NCBI GenBank assembly: GCA_021292165.1
Contig: CM037878.1
Span: forward strand, 5,830,804-5,894,803
Length of the DNA: 64,000 nt
Origin: Shinisaurus crocodilurus
Lineage: Eukaryota > Chordata > Lepidosauria > Squamata > Shinisauridae
Direction of reading: 5' to 3'
Numbering within the stretch: the first letter of the stretch is position 1; the number at the start of each line of letters is the position of its first letter. Positions 31,986-42,892 of the stretch are shown here, piece after piece. The translations under genes and the position numbers were made by a program. Below the pieces are notes generated by a model. That model made no database searches, was not told where the DNA came from, and saw only the letters and a list, made by a program, of their open reading frames with translations.

Positions 31986-32240
31986 TGAGAGCCAGTGTGG
32001 CGTAGTGGTTAGGGAGTTGGACTGGGAACTCAGGAGATCCGGGTTCGAGTCCCCCCACTAAGCCGTGAAACTCACTGGGTGACTTTGGGCCAGTCACTGG
32101 CTCTCAGCCTCACCTACCTCACAGGGTTGTTGTGAGGATAAAATGGAGAGGAGGAGGAGGAGGAGGATAATGTAAGCTGCCTTGGGTTCCTTGCAGGAAA
32201 AAAGGCGGGGTATAAATATAATAAATAAATAAATAAACAT
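31986..32240 (+). mobile_element. Sauria-like tRNA SINE (best copy)
   Basis: tRNA-like head AGTGTGGCGTAGTGGTTAGG (A box) and GGGTTCGAGTCCCC (B box), then GGTGACTTTGGGCCAGTCAC, CTACCTCACAGGGTTGTTGT, GAGGATAAAATGGAGAGG, a GGA expansion (32146-32167), TGCCTTGGGTTCCTTGC and a tail of AAATA repeats. Complete from head to tail. Confidence 0.93.
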
Positions 32241-32433
32241 TTGGAATTAAAGTCATCAGCATATTTTGGACAGAGTGTACCTGCATGGGTGGCATAATCT
32301 GCATCTGCTCACGACCCAGCCGGATTGTGGAGTTCAGCCTCAGCTCACTATTCACCTGCTACTCCGTGACAGGCTGCAGCGAGCATGTGTGTGCTTCCTT
32401 TGCGGCCAATTCGTACATCCACCCCAGCCCTGC

Positions 32434-32550
32434 CAAAAGATCAGGGGTGCCGGATGGCTTTCAGTCCGAGGGCTGAACTCAGTGTTGAAGAACCCTGTCG
32501 AACCCTGAAAGGCCAGACTGGGCCCTTGGGCCTGAGGCCAAACTCCCCTG
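32434..32550. mobile_element. Short hAT-like remnant
   Basis: CAGGGGTGCCGGATGGC at the left and CCAAACTCCCCTG at the right are plausible inverted ends, but the flanks do not match. Confidence 0.35.
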
Positions 32551-32719
32551 CTCCAGAGGCGGTCAGAGCAAAAGAAGAAACTTGGCCGTAACAGCCGTGG
32601 AGAATGTCCCTGCACGTACTTCCAGGTCTCACTGCTTCGTGAGAATGCAAGGAGAAGCCCAGGCCGCTCTGTCTGGTAGCGACAGCCGGCTAAACATGGA
32701 GAAAGCCCTTTCCACTAGC

Positions 32720-33407
32720 CAGGGATGGGGACTCGGACTCGAGGACTCGACTCGTGAGTCCCCCCTCTGACTCGACTCGGACTCGAGTCCCAATATTTTT
32801 AATGGGACTCGAGACTCGACTCGGGACTCGAGACCAAGGACTCGTCAACATCCCTGCTTGATGCCACCTGCAGGTGCTGCCTGGACCCAGTTGCAGTAAC
32901 AATCCAAGTTTATTTTTTAAAATCATTTTCCTAAAATGCAACCTTTCAGACATTTTGGGTTTGGCTGCCTCTGCCTGCCTGCTTGGGGTTCCCAGCCTCC
33001 TCTGCCTGCCTGGTCTCTTCTTGACCTGTTCAACAGTTGAATTGTCCAAGACAAAGGCCTCTGCCTGCCTGCTTTGGGGTTCCCTGCCTCCTCTGCCTGC
33101 CTGGTTATTTTGGGTTTGTCTGCCTGGTCTGTTCTTGTCAAAATCAGTGGCAGAGTTTTGAGATAAAAAGGCACACTTGTGCCTAGAATTTATTTAAGCC
33201 ACACATCTGAAGTAGCCTTATTTTGTTGGGAAAAAAACCCCATTGATTTTAATAGGGACTCGTGGAGTCAGCTTTGGGAGGGACTTGGGACTCGGGACTC
33301 GTGAGTCACCATTTTGGACCAAGGACTCGGACTTGGACTCGAGACTCGGGTCCAAAGACTCGTGACTCGACTCGTGACTCGAGACCAAGGACTCTTCAAC
33401 ATCCCTG
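32720..33407 (-). mobile_element. GAGTC-rich hAT-type element, copy 4 (688 bp)
   Basis: Inverted relative to the other copies. Perfect 8-bp duplication CCACTAGC (32712-32719, 33408-33415). The first 137 bp (32720-32856) have complete CAGGGATG..CATCCCTG ends of their own, as in copies 2 and 5. The core contains the A-rich segment shared with copy 1 (TCATTTTCCTAAAATGCAAC) and two CCTCTGCCTGCCTG blocks. Confidence 0.92.
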
Positions 33408-33415
33408 CCACTAGC

Positions 33416-33799
33416 TCAGCTCCCCCTGGAGTCCAGCCTGCTCTGCTCTGCCCTCTCTGCCCTGCTCCTGCTGCCTCTGACTGCTGGCCCTAACCCAGCA
33501 CCATCTTTAAACTGAATGTTGGCCCGCTGACTGCTAGGACATCATGGTTCCAGCAGTTGCATGAAAATCCCATGTGTATTACTCAGTCCTAGGAGGCGGA
33601 TGACGAGGAAGTTCCCCGTCTTGCTCAACTTTTCCAAATAATTTGGGAACTGGGACATTCAAAGCTCGGCCCTTTCTTGGATGCTGAAATAATGGGAAAG
33701 GCCACCAGGTGTCAGTGTCAACTTGGCAGCAAGCTACAGAGAGAGAAGAAATGTAAAAGTTTTGCATTTAGCATCAAACCACAACAAACAAAGCAAAAG
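33416..33799. other. No gene seen
   Basis: No repeat family or gene recognised. Confidence 0.4.
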
Positions 33800-34812
33800 G
33801 CGTTGGGGTCAAAGGCATTTGCCAAGCCAGGATAGACCTGGCTTGGCAGTAGAGCATGTGACAAGGACGTAGGTGTCGTAGTCAATCACAAGCTGACCAC
33901 GAGCCAGCCGTGCGGTGCAGCAGCTAAAAAAGCAAATGCGATTCTGTATTAACACAAGTACAGTGTCCAGGTCGTGAGAGATCACAGACCCGCGCCACTT
34001 TGCACAGCCAGGCCACATCTGATGTCCCGTGCCACATTTTAAGAAGGACATTGGCCACTGGAGCATGACTAGGGTGGAGAAGGGTCTGCGCACCACAGCC
34101 TATGAGGAGGGGCTGAAAGAGCCGGGCAGGTTTAGCCTGGAGAAGAGAAGATCGGGAGGCAACACAATAGTGGTCTACAGGGCCAGAGTCCATTTTGGAG
34201 AAGCTCTTGGGGGCCACATTCCAAAGGCAGTGTGTGTGCGCGCACGCGCGCGTGTGCATGCATGTGAATAAAGGCAAAGGGGGTGGGGCCAAACATACCA
34301 GCATGGCTTTAAGCTCTTACTGCTGGTAGCTGAGCCTTAGGAGAGGCAGTTCAGCCTATTGCACAAAAACCAGGAAGCCACCAGAGGATCTGTGGTTGGA
34401 AAGGCGGTGGGGCTGTGTGAGAAACTCCAGGAGGGCCAGATTTGACCCCCTCGGCCTGCGGTTCTGCGCCCCTCGCGACAGCTGCCTGACGGCGGTTTGT
34501 CACGTCATGCGGAGGATGGAGCAGACGCGTCCTCTGCGGCTCCAGGACTGGGCAGGACTGGAACCAACGGGTGGAAATCGCAGGGAAGCCAGCCGATGTC
34601 TGCTCAACGCTAGGGGGAGACGCTTTAACGCTTTGACGCTTCCCATTGGCACGTGCTGTTTGGCAGTGGAACAGGCAGCCTCGGGAGGTGGTGGGCTCTC
34701 CTTCGCCGGAGGTGGTAAACCGCTGGCCCTCGGGGCCTGCCTCCCCCCGCTGCCCCCGGTGCAGCAAGTGGGCCCCACTGGGAGCCTTTCTTCAAGCCTA
34801 ATTGCTGCTCAG

Positions 34813-34843
<31 letters not shown>

Positions 34844-35410
34844 CATGTGAAATTGCAGGAGAGAGGAAAGAGAAGAGTTACAGGCCGGCCCAGAAGATGC
34901 AAACCAGAGCTCAACTGGTATATTCTCCTCCAACTGGACAACTGGACCAAGCATCCCTCCCTCCCAATCCTTTTCCGTGTGTCTCGTGTCTTTTTAGACC
35001 GGGAGCCTGAGGGCAGGGGCGGTCGATTCTTGTAAGACTCCCCGAGAGCCTTTCGACCGAAGAGTGGGGTGTAAATGCTTTGAATCAATAAATGGATCAA
35101 TTTGGCCCTGGGGCTGAAGAGGGTCCTCCACCCAGAAGCCCAATGGCTGTTTCTCAGCTGTACTGCAGCTACACCCTCTACAGCAGAACCTGCACTGAGC
35201 AGGGAGTTAGACTAGATGATCTCCATGGTCCCGTCCAGCTCTGTGAGTCTATGAGGGCTGCTGCCACGGTTCCTCGGGGTCTCCCATGTCACATGGCAAA
35301 CAGGGGCCGTGTGACACAGCGCAGAGTGAAACTGTGGAATTCACTTCCACGAGATGGCGTGATGGCCACCGATTTGGACAGCTTTAAAAAGGGGCTGGGG
35401 GCCCCCCTTG
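33800..35410 (+). mobile_element. Old CR1 remnants, fragmented
   Basis: Pieces in plus orientation: 33800-34190 (GACCTGGCTTGGCAGTAGAG, AATCACAAGCTGACCACGAG, CTGAAAGAGCCGGGCAGGTT), 34640-34730 (CAGCCTCGGGAGGTGGTGGG), 35191-35253 (tail ACTAGATGATCTCCATGG..CTGTGAGTCTATGAG) and 35254-35410 (GTGGAATTCACTTCCACGAG, TTTGGACAGCTTTAAAAAGG). A hAT-like remnant related to 3835-4196 lies around 34268-34480 and a (GT) tract at 34811-34838. Clearly older than the CR1 copies with open frames. The 204-codon plus-strand frame across this region is not a gene. Confidence 0.7.
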
Positions 35411-35670
35411 ACTTCCCTCAACATGTTCCTTCATGTGCAGAAAGAAAAGGCTGTGCGCATCGCGTGTGTGAAGTGAGGCGCTGAAGTGAGGCGCTCCTGC
35501 TGCCGCCGCCCCCTGAACAACTCCTAGAGCAGGAGCTCAGTAGGGGTGTTGTTTAAGAATGCAAAAACATAAGCAGCAGCACCATGCTGGGTCAGACCAA
35601 GGGTCCATCCAGTCTCACATGCTGTTCACACAGTGGCCAACAACCAGTGGCCAAGCAGGGCACGGGTGCA

Positions 35671-35924
35671 GAGAGCCAGTGTGGCGTAGTGCTGAGAGTG
35701 TCGGACTGGGGACTCGGGAGACGCAGGTTCTAGTCCCCACTCGGCCATGAAACCCGCTGGGTGACTTTGGGCCAGTCACTGACTCTCAGCCTAATCTACC
35801 TCACAGGGTTGTTGTGAGGATAAAATGGAGAGGAGGAGGAGGATTATGTAAGCTGCCTTGGGTTCCTTGCAGGAAAAAAGGCGGGGTATAAATGTAATAA
35901 ATAATAAATAAATAAATAAATAAA
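35671..35924 (+). mobile_element. Sauria-like tRNA SINE
   Basis: GAGAGCCAGTGTGGCGTAGT head, CGCAGGTTCTAGTCCCC as B box, GGTGACTTTGGGCCAGTCAC, CTACCTCACAGGGTTGTTGT, GGCGGGGTATAAATGTAAT and an AAAT tail. Inserted in CR1 35554-36968. Confidence 0.9.
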
Positions 35925-36138
35925 CAGGGGAGGCGGGTGACCCCTGCGTCAGTGGGGCTCCTTATCCATTGCATCTTTTTCTTTGAGCTTTATAGGAGCT
36001 ATCCATGGTGCTCCATGGGGGTGAACCTGTTTGGGGTGGTGGTGGAGTTCAGCACCATGGATAGCTCCCATAAAGCTCAAACAAAGAAATGCAATGGATA
36101 AGGAGCCCCACTGACGCAGGGGTCACCCGCCTCCCCTG
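35925..36138. mobile_element. 214-bp palindromic MITE
   Basis: Two inverted arms of about 88 bp (35925-36012 and 36050-36138) with only a few differences, around a 37-bp G/T-rich spacer. Outer ends CAGGGGAGGCGGGTGACCCC suggest the hAT type. No 8-bp duplication is visible: the left flank is SINE tail and the right flank is CR1. Confidence 0.8.
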
Positions 36139-36964
36139 CTCCCGCCCATGTTCCCCGGCAACTGGGGGAACATGGGCATCCCGCCTCGGATACTGTGGGT
36201 AGCATAGAGCCAATCAGGACTAGCAGCCATTGATAGCCTCCTCCTCCATGAATTTGTCCAGTCCCCCTTTAAAGCTGTCCAAATTGGTGGCCATCACTAC
36301 ATCTTGTAGAAGAGAATTCCTAAGAAGGAAGACTTCCTTTTCTCTGTCCTGAATCTCCCACCAATTAGCTTCAGGGGATGGCCCCATTGGGTTCTGGTAT
36401 TATGGGAGAGGCAGAAAAATCATGTCTGCCTGCCCACTTTCTCCACACCATGCATAATTTTGCACACCTCTATCATGTCTCCCCTTACTCACCTTTTTTC
36501 TGAGCTAAACAATCCCAGCTGCTGTAACCTTTCCTCCTGGGGGAGTTGCTCCAGACCTTTGATCATTTTAGTTGCCCTTCTCTGCACTTTTTCCAACTCT
36601 CCAATGTCCTTTTTTTTTTAGGTGCAGTGACCAGAACTGTACACAGTATTCCAAGTGTGGTCGCACCATAGATTTGTATCAGGGCGGTCTGATCTTGGCA
36701 GTTTTATTTTCAGTTCCTTTCCTAATTATGCCTAACATGGAGTTTGCCTTTTTCACAGCAGCTGCCCACTGGGCCGACATTTTCATCGAGCTGGAGCCCA
36801 GTTCTCGCTACGATGGCCAAGCGGTGTCTGGGCCGTACCCGCCATCAGCCTGCAGATGGGGGCACACACGACTAAATGAGCCTTCAAACAGAAATGCTCA
36901 TCTGCACGTAGAAAACTAGAACCCTTCTTCCTCGGGTGGCCACTGAAAAAAGAGGACACTAACT

Positions 36965-37022
36965 TGCATGCTGGGAGTTGTAGGCCAAAAACATCTGGGG
37001 ACCCCAAGGTTGGAGAACACTG
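36965..37022. mobile_element. Half of a foldback hAT-type MITE
   Basis: Right arm only: GCATGCTGGGAGTTGTAGG..GTTGGAGAACACTG. The left arm is missing at the CR1 boundary, so a deletion or recombination joined the two. Confidence 0.8.
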
Positions 37023-37254
37023 TCTTAGACTGTCAGAGGCAGGCAGCCACGGGCGGGGGGCTTCACAGCAGCTTGGAAACAACTGGTGGTCAGATGAAAG
37101 GGGGTGGTGCTGTGGAAAGGGGGCGTGTCCATCTGAGGAACCCCATAGGGCCAAATTTGCCCCCCCCGGTGGGCTGCACTTAGCCCCTGAGTCTACTCCC
37201 CTAATATAGAAGCAATGGCACTCCAGCACTGTTGAAGAGGCTCAGTTTGATATA

Positions 37255-37590
37255 GACTGAATCGAGCTATGCAGCCAGCGCAAACTCACCAGCCGAACCT
37301 TTGCAGGTCTCTAGTTATTCTTTGCAAATGTCACAAATACCTGCTGAATACCTGCTGCAGTTCCATTAGCAGGTAGGAAATGTCATCTCCTTGGTGGCCG
37401 TGGTGAGGCTGATTAAGGCAGGCAAACCACAGGTGAGCAGGAGATCGCCTTCCGGATTCACCGCTGAGTTGATATCTCTCTATTATATCTCATTTTTCTA
37501 CCTGAAACCGTTCTGTGTAGTGCTTGCTTCATATATTTCATATGCTCGTTCCCCTGGGAAGTTGTTTTGAAATTATCCCAATTTCTCAGA
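37255..37590 (+). repeat. Unnamed dispersed repeat, copy 2
   Basis: Partner of 30205-30545 in the same orientation, moderately diverged. CCTTTGCAGGTCTCTAGTTA, AGCAGGTAGGAAATGTCATC and TATGCTCGTTCCCCTGGGAA are the best-conserved blocks. Confidence 0.65.
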
Positions 37591-37867
37591 GGAAGCAAAA
37601 AGAACTAATTCCCCCCCCAGAAATGGCACACTTATCTGTCACACCAGTGCTTTCACTGCTGTTTGGAGAAGCGGGAAATAAGTCACAACTGCTGATCAGT
37701 GATGCTCCATGGTTATTTTTAATCAATGCAGAAAGAACTGTTCCTGAACATGAATCGAGATCTTTGAAGAAGTTCCCTCCCCCCACTTTTTCCCCTCCTC
37801 TTTCTTTTCCTGGAAGATGTTTGTCTTCCTTTCAGATCTGCAGTTGGGTTTGTTGCAGACAATTGTT

Positions 37868-38350
37868 GTTGTTGTTGTTGTTATTGTTGTTATTATTTAT
37901 ATTTATTTATCGCCCATCTGGCCGGCAACCGGCCACCCTGGGCGATGTACACAGAATAAAAGCAATAAAATACATTTAAAACAATATAGAAATTTTAAAA
38001 TCTTAACCCACCCCATATTCCCGCCTGAACAACCAGGTTTTAATGAGCGACGGAAGCTCAGCAGAGAGGGGGCATGGCGGAGGTCACTCAGGAGGGAGTT
38101 CCACAGTATGGGGGCCGCCACAGAAAAGGCCCTCTTCCTCGTCCCCACCAGTCTAGCTGCTCTGGCTGAAGGGACAAGGAGAAGGCCATCCGTGGCAGAT
38201 CTTGTTGAGCGGCCCACTTGGTGTTGCTGGAGACGCTCCTTGAGATACCAATGTGCTTGAGCAAACTCGATGAAGAAAGTTGGAAGGTTGTACCGATGGC
38301 TTGCTCTGGTTGGTTCCAGCTCTTTAAAGGCCTTCCTCACAGGCTCAAGC
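37868..38350 (-). mobile_element. L2-like LINE 3' end
   Basis: The minus-strand frame 37903-38352 (149 codons) encodes RKRAFSVAAPILWNSLLSDL and RHAPSLLSFRRSLK, the usual C-terminal block of L2-type reverse transcriptases. The 3' end has CGCCCATCTGGCCGGCAACC and a (GTT)n tract at 37863-37893. 5' truncated. Confidence 0.85.
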
Positions 38351-40054
38351 AACTGGAGAGTTAAGACAAGGGACCCTAATGAATAACTACCTGTGAGATG
38401 AAACCCTGCCTTTGTTTAATGCGGACAAAGCACTTTCCTGTGCGATTGCAAACAAGAGCCCAGACTCTAAAATTGCTCATCAAGAAGACTGGGCAAGGGG
38501 ATGTGCACAGTGGAATAAAGCAATTTATTCAAAAGGGAACACTCTGTCTCCCGCACAGCAGTAAGGTAGAACATCCAGGGCACTCCAGGGCTCTCCATCC
38601 AGCCACTCCTGATGTGTCATTACTGGAGGGAAGTGCATTTGTGCGTTCTCTTGACAGCGGATGCTGGGAAGAAGCATCTTGAAGAACAAGACATCAGCAA
38701 TTGCAAATGCCAGCTTTTGCTTCCTGTTCTTTTTTTATTTTCTAAAGTGTCACTCAGGCTATTTCGGGTGGGGCGGGGGACAATGTTATTATTTAAGAAT
38801 GGTGCTCTGCAAAGCAATCAGCTAAAACGTCTAGGATCCTTGCCAACACAAACACATGAGCATAGAGGCTGGCCGGAATCCAGCGTCGTCGTGATCTTGG
38901 GGCTTGTGTTGCGGGCTGTGACAGATGGTGCGCTGTTACACTTGCCACTGAATTCACTGGGCTTGTTTACGCTGCCAGGGGCTAGCTCAGCCAGGGTGAT
39001 GGCTACCTTCCACTTAACCTTTTGGCTCAGTTCAAAGAGCTGGTTCAAACCTTTATATCTCGCCCTGTTCCCCTCTCTCCTACGCCGCCCCCCCCCGAGG
39101 ATCTTCCTCAGGTGGCTTGCTCTGTGCTCCATCACTGTGCGAGAACAAGTCGACCTCATCATCCTGACTTTCTCAGACTGGCCCCGGGCTTGTGGTGGAA
39201 CAGAGCTGCAGAGATCATCGTCATATATATCTAGAGCGACTTGATTCTTCCCCTGCTCACGCTAAAACCACACCATCCATGCACAAGAGGGAGGTACCAC
39301 CAGACCCGGTCTGCAGAATATCAAGGTTTACAGAATACCCAAAATTATGGAGGGGGAAAAAAAAAAGCCCTAAGGCTGACAATGAGGGGGGAGGGGGGAA
39401 TATAATGGAGCAGTTGGAATACTGGAATATGAAGACCGAGACACATAGATACCAATTGTGGAGGAAGGGGGGGCTGGCTGGCCCGCCACACCCCCACCCT
39501 TTCCTACCCCAAAGGAACCAAGACCCCCTGAGATCTCAAGGTACCAGATTGCCAGCCTCAGCTGTCTGCAACCCTACTTGAATCTCTGTTCAGGGACTCG
39601 CCTTCAATTTCTGTAACCTGGATTTAGATACTGAACCGAGCAGAGTGACTACAAAACCCATGTGGGGTAAAACCACGACAAGGTTTATTCTGGTAGCATT
39701 TAAACAACAAGATTAGGGGAAATGAGAGAAGCACACAAAATAAAGAGAGAGACACTTTAGTACACAGTAAAGCTGCAAAACAATAATACCTGATTCCTTA
39801 ATATCTCTCAGGCACACACCTGTTACCTGAGGGTGTTCTCTTCAAGGGTTAAATCCAGCACAGCCTTGTTGCCCGAGGGAGATTACCACACCTACCCGAA
39901 GGTCCAAGATGGGTAAAACTCCCACAAGGCTTGCCTTTACTAGAGCCCTCAATCCAGCTAATTTCACCAGGAGCTGCCTGGGGTCCTTGGCTTACCGCCA
40001 TTACCACAGCCAGGTAGAACAAAGACAAAGACCAAAAACCACGCCTTGGCTTGG
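38351..40054. other. No gene; possible old LTR material
   Basis: The 210-codon plus-strand frame 38612-39244 has no recognised domain and its opposite strand is also partly open. 39580-40060 includes ACGACAAGGTTTATTCTGG and GCACACACCTGTTACCTGAG and may be a reverse LTR, with GAGTC element copy 5 inside it, but no TG..CA ends were identified. Confidence 0.35.
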
Positions 40055-40062
40055 GAAATATA

Positions 40063-40837
40063 CAGGGATGTTGAAGAGTCCTTGGTCTCGAGTCACAAGT
40101 CGAGTCACGAGTCTTTGGACCCGAGTCTCAAGTCCAAGTCCGAGTCCTTGGTCCAAAATGGTGACTCACGAGTCCCGAGTCCTGAGTCACTCCCAAAACT
40201 GACTCCACGAGTCCCTACTAAAACCAATGGGTCCCCGTCCCCCCAACAAGATAAGGCTACTTCAGATGTGTGGCTTAAATAAATTCTAGGCACAAGTGTG
40301 CCTTTTTATTTCATAACTCTGCAACTGATTTTGGCAAGAACAGACCAGGCAGCCAAACCCAAAATAACCAGGCAGGCAGAGGAGGCAGGGAACCCCAAAG
40401 CAGGCAGGCAGAGGCCTTTGTCTTGGTCAATTCAAACTGTGGAACTGGTTAAGAAGAGACCAGGCAGGCAGAGGAGGCAGGGAACCCCAAACAGGCAGGC
40501 AGAGGCAGCCAAAATGTCTGACCCTAACCCCCCACAACAACACATCAATCAAAATAAATCTCAACACATCGTTGGGGCTGCGCTCCTGGTAGCTGTCCAT
40601 AGTGGCCGAGCAGCGGCGCGCCTCGCTTCCATGCGCTCTTCACCGGTGATCGCGCTCCTTCTGGCACAGCCAGAAGACTCGTCAACAGCCCAGGGATGTT
40701 GACGAGTCCTTGGTCCCGAGTCCCGAGTCGAGTCTCGAGTCCCATTAAAAATATTGGGACTCGAGTCAGACTCAAGTCAGAGGGGGGACTCAGTCCGACT
40801 CACGAGTCGAGTCCTCGAGTCCGAGTCCCCATCCCTG
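40063..40837 (+). mobile_element. GAGTC-rich hAT-type element, copy 5 (775 bp)
   Basis: Perfect 8-bp duplication GAAATATA (40055-40062, 40838-40845). Colinear with copy 2, including the duplicated CAGGCAGAGGAGGCAGGGAA blocks, the ACACATCAATCAAAATAAAT segment and a second CAGGGATGTTGACGAGTCC terminus at 40691. Within one base of the length of copy 2. Confidence 0.94.
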
Positions 40838-40845
40838 GAAATATA

Positions 40846-41067
40846 CCTCCCCCCCCTCCCCTCCTCTGCTGCCTCTTAGCCAATCACCATGCACCTCACC
40901 TGGCCAGGCAGGGGGAAGGGAACTCATGACTCATGGCTTGAACTACATTTACATATGAACGCTTTCAGCCTGGCTCCTCCAGGCGCCAGGCCCCATCCTA
41001 TGTTTTATGTACCTTTCGCTTCCTCCCAGCCCCCTCAACTGGCCCCACTTGGTTTACACATGAGGAG

Positions 41068-41099
<32 letters not shown>

Positions 41100-41943
41100 A
41101 TGCAGGACCCCCAAAGGCCCCTTTCTCCACACGCTAACTATGCACACCCCACCCCAGCCGGTTCACACATGAGGTGTGTGTGGGTACCCCCAAAGGCTCG
41201 TTTCTCCACACCAATAAAGGGCAGAAGAAAGGACCATTGTCTGGATAGTTCACTTCCTGGTTCACACTGACAAGCCATTTTAAAATGTCCCTAGGGACAG
41301 ACATGAGAGTTGCCCACAGAAATTAATGGAGGAATCCTAGATTTTCATGTAGCTAATATTGGGCACCGGTATATTCACCCTACCCACCCTATAAAGCCCC
41401 CCCCCCCATAGTAGCAGCAAAGACAAGGGTTCCTGCTCTCTCTGTTTTATTTTGTGTGAAACATTTTAAAACAAGAATAATCCAAATTAATGCAAATTCT
41501 AAAGCAAATGCAACTCACTGTGCATATTGCAGGTTGGAAGAAGCTGTGGCTGGGAGAGAGAGACTTACGACAGCCCTGCAGTGTAGTACAAACTGAATAC
41601 TGCAGGTCAGGCTCTGAGTGGTTTTTGCAAAAACCCTGCAGTGTTGTCCAGATGTACTAAGCCGTATTCCAAGTTGGGGGGGGGGGGGTTTGAGCTGAAG
41701 CGGAGAGTAGCTTACAATAACCCTGCAATGTAGTTCAGTGGTTGGAGGAGGGCTATGCTGAGAGAGGAGAGTTTGCAGTAGTCCAAATTACATTTCAGAC
41801 CAGAGGTGGGACTACTTAAATCACACACCCCTCCCGACCGCTTCCCAGTGAAACCAAGTACTCAGTTGCATGCAGACACATTATGCTCCATTGAAAGGCA
41901 TTGCAGACCGGTTACACTTTTTAAATATTCAAAAGCTAACGGA
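40846..41943. other. No gene; simple and degenerate tandem repeats
   Basis: (GT)n at 41069-41098. 41258-41400 matches 42893-43040 loosely (TTCCTGGTTCAC, AACATGTCC-like and TTAATGTAGCT-like words). 41565-41740 has three spaced copies of CCCTGCAGTGTAGT-like motifs, a degenerate tandem repeat. Homopolymer C and G runs occur at 41398 and 41677. Confidence 0.45.
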
Positions 41944-41947
41944 TTAA

Positions 41948-42056
41948 GTGCACAATCCTATGGAGCATGTTTAGACAGAAAAAAGGGCTGCAACTCAAAG
42001 CATGCTGGGAGTTGTAGGCCTTTTTTCCCCTGTCTAAACATGCATTGGACTGCATC
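41948..42056. mobile_element. TTAA-type MITE (best copy, 109 bp)
   Basis: Flanked by TTAA on both sides (41944-41947, 42057-42060). Ends GTGCACAATCCTATGGAGC and GCATTGGACTGCATC; foldback core with CATGTTTAGACAGAAAAAAG and CCTGTCTAAACATG. TTAA target duplications suggest piggyBac-type mobilisation. Confidence 0.7.
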
Positions 42057-42181
42057 TTAAATAACTTTTGGCAACCATCCCCCGCCAAATATCCCCATAA
42101 TACTTCAGTGGCAAATGTTGAGTGACTGACGTGTGTGTGTGTGAGGGAATGACAACAGAATGGGGTGACAGGAACAGGAAG

Positions 42182-42216
<35 letters not shown>

Positions 42217-42232
42217 ATCTCATTGTCTAGAG

Positions 42233-42882
42233 CAGTGTTCTCCAACCTTGGGTCCCCAGATGTTTTTGGCCTACAACTCCCAGCATGCCCCAGCCAGCTA
42301 CGCTGGCTGGGGCATGCTGGGAGTTGTAGGCCAAAAACATCTGGGGACCCAAGGTTGGAGAACACTACCCTATCAAATCACTCTGCAAACCGAAACTCAG
42401 TTATCCTTCAAAGATTCGTGCTTCTCCGAATTTTATAATACAGCTTCTCCAATCTAGAACATGCCTGCCTAACAAAACCTGCATATTAAGGAAAGTAACG
42501 CTGGCAAATATGTTATTTTAGGAAAGATGTGTATGTTAGGCAAAAATGCATACAAAAGCACATGCATTGGGAGAACCGCACACCGAATTGCATGGACGTT
42601 CATGCAAATGTTTTCTTGTTTTTTTAAAACACTCTCAAAATTCAGGAGGAGGAACCGAAGTTATGATTGGGGGAAAAGAGAAACGGAGATAAAAACGAAA
42701 TTGACAGATCGATCCATCCCTGGGTTTGAATTCTCCAGAGCAGAGTTGTGGCTTCGGGGGAAAGCAGGCATCTCACCACGCAGGGCTGAAAGAGTTGGGG
42801 GAAGAGCAAAAGCATAGCTGGCTGGGGCATGCTGGGAGTTGTAGGCCAAAAACATCTGGGGACCCAAGGTTGGAGAACACTG
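42233..42882. mobile_element. Composite foldback MITE enclosing a 438-bp fragment
   Basis: Structure: a complete foldback MITE (42233-42367), then 438 bp (42377-42814), then a second right arm (42815-42882). The outer flanks GTCTAGAG (42225-42232) and CTCTAGAG (42883-42890) match at 7 of 8, as if the whole 650 bp moved as one unit. The enclosed 438 bp is nearly identical and colinear with 53218-53656, where no MITE arms are present. Nested insertion followed by deletion is an alternative. No gene was recognised in the fragment. Confidence 0.75.
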
Positions 42883-42892
42883 CTCTAGAGAA

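Larger units (their letters stand above)
35554..36968 (-). mobile_element. Chimeric CR1 copy, split by a SINE and a palindrome
   Basis: Minus-strand CR1 of a different subfamily from 9581-10345. The 3' end is 35554-35670 and the rest is 36139-36968, with 35671-36138 occupied by later insertions. The reverse complement of 36139-36968 matches 56632-57470 throughout. That includes about 170 bp (36800-36968) with no CR1 character, such as GATGGCCAAGCGGTGTCTGG. Landmarks: CTCCTCCATGAATTTGTCC, AATTGGTGGCCATCACTAC, TGGGCCGACATTTTCATCG. On the 5' side it stops against a half MITE. Confidence 0.85.

Noticed and set aside
34396..35010. 204-codon frame as a gene
   Set aside because: It crosses hAT and CR1 remnants and a (GT)n microsatellite that supplies a poly-Val/Cys stretch.
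38612..39244. 210-codon plus-strand open frame as a gene
   Set aside because: No domain, and the opposite strand has a 114-codon frame over the same bases.
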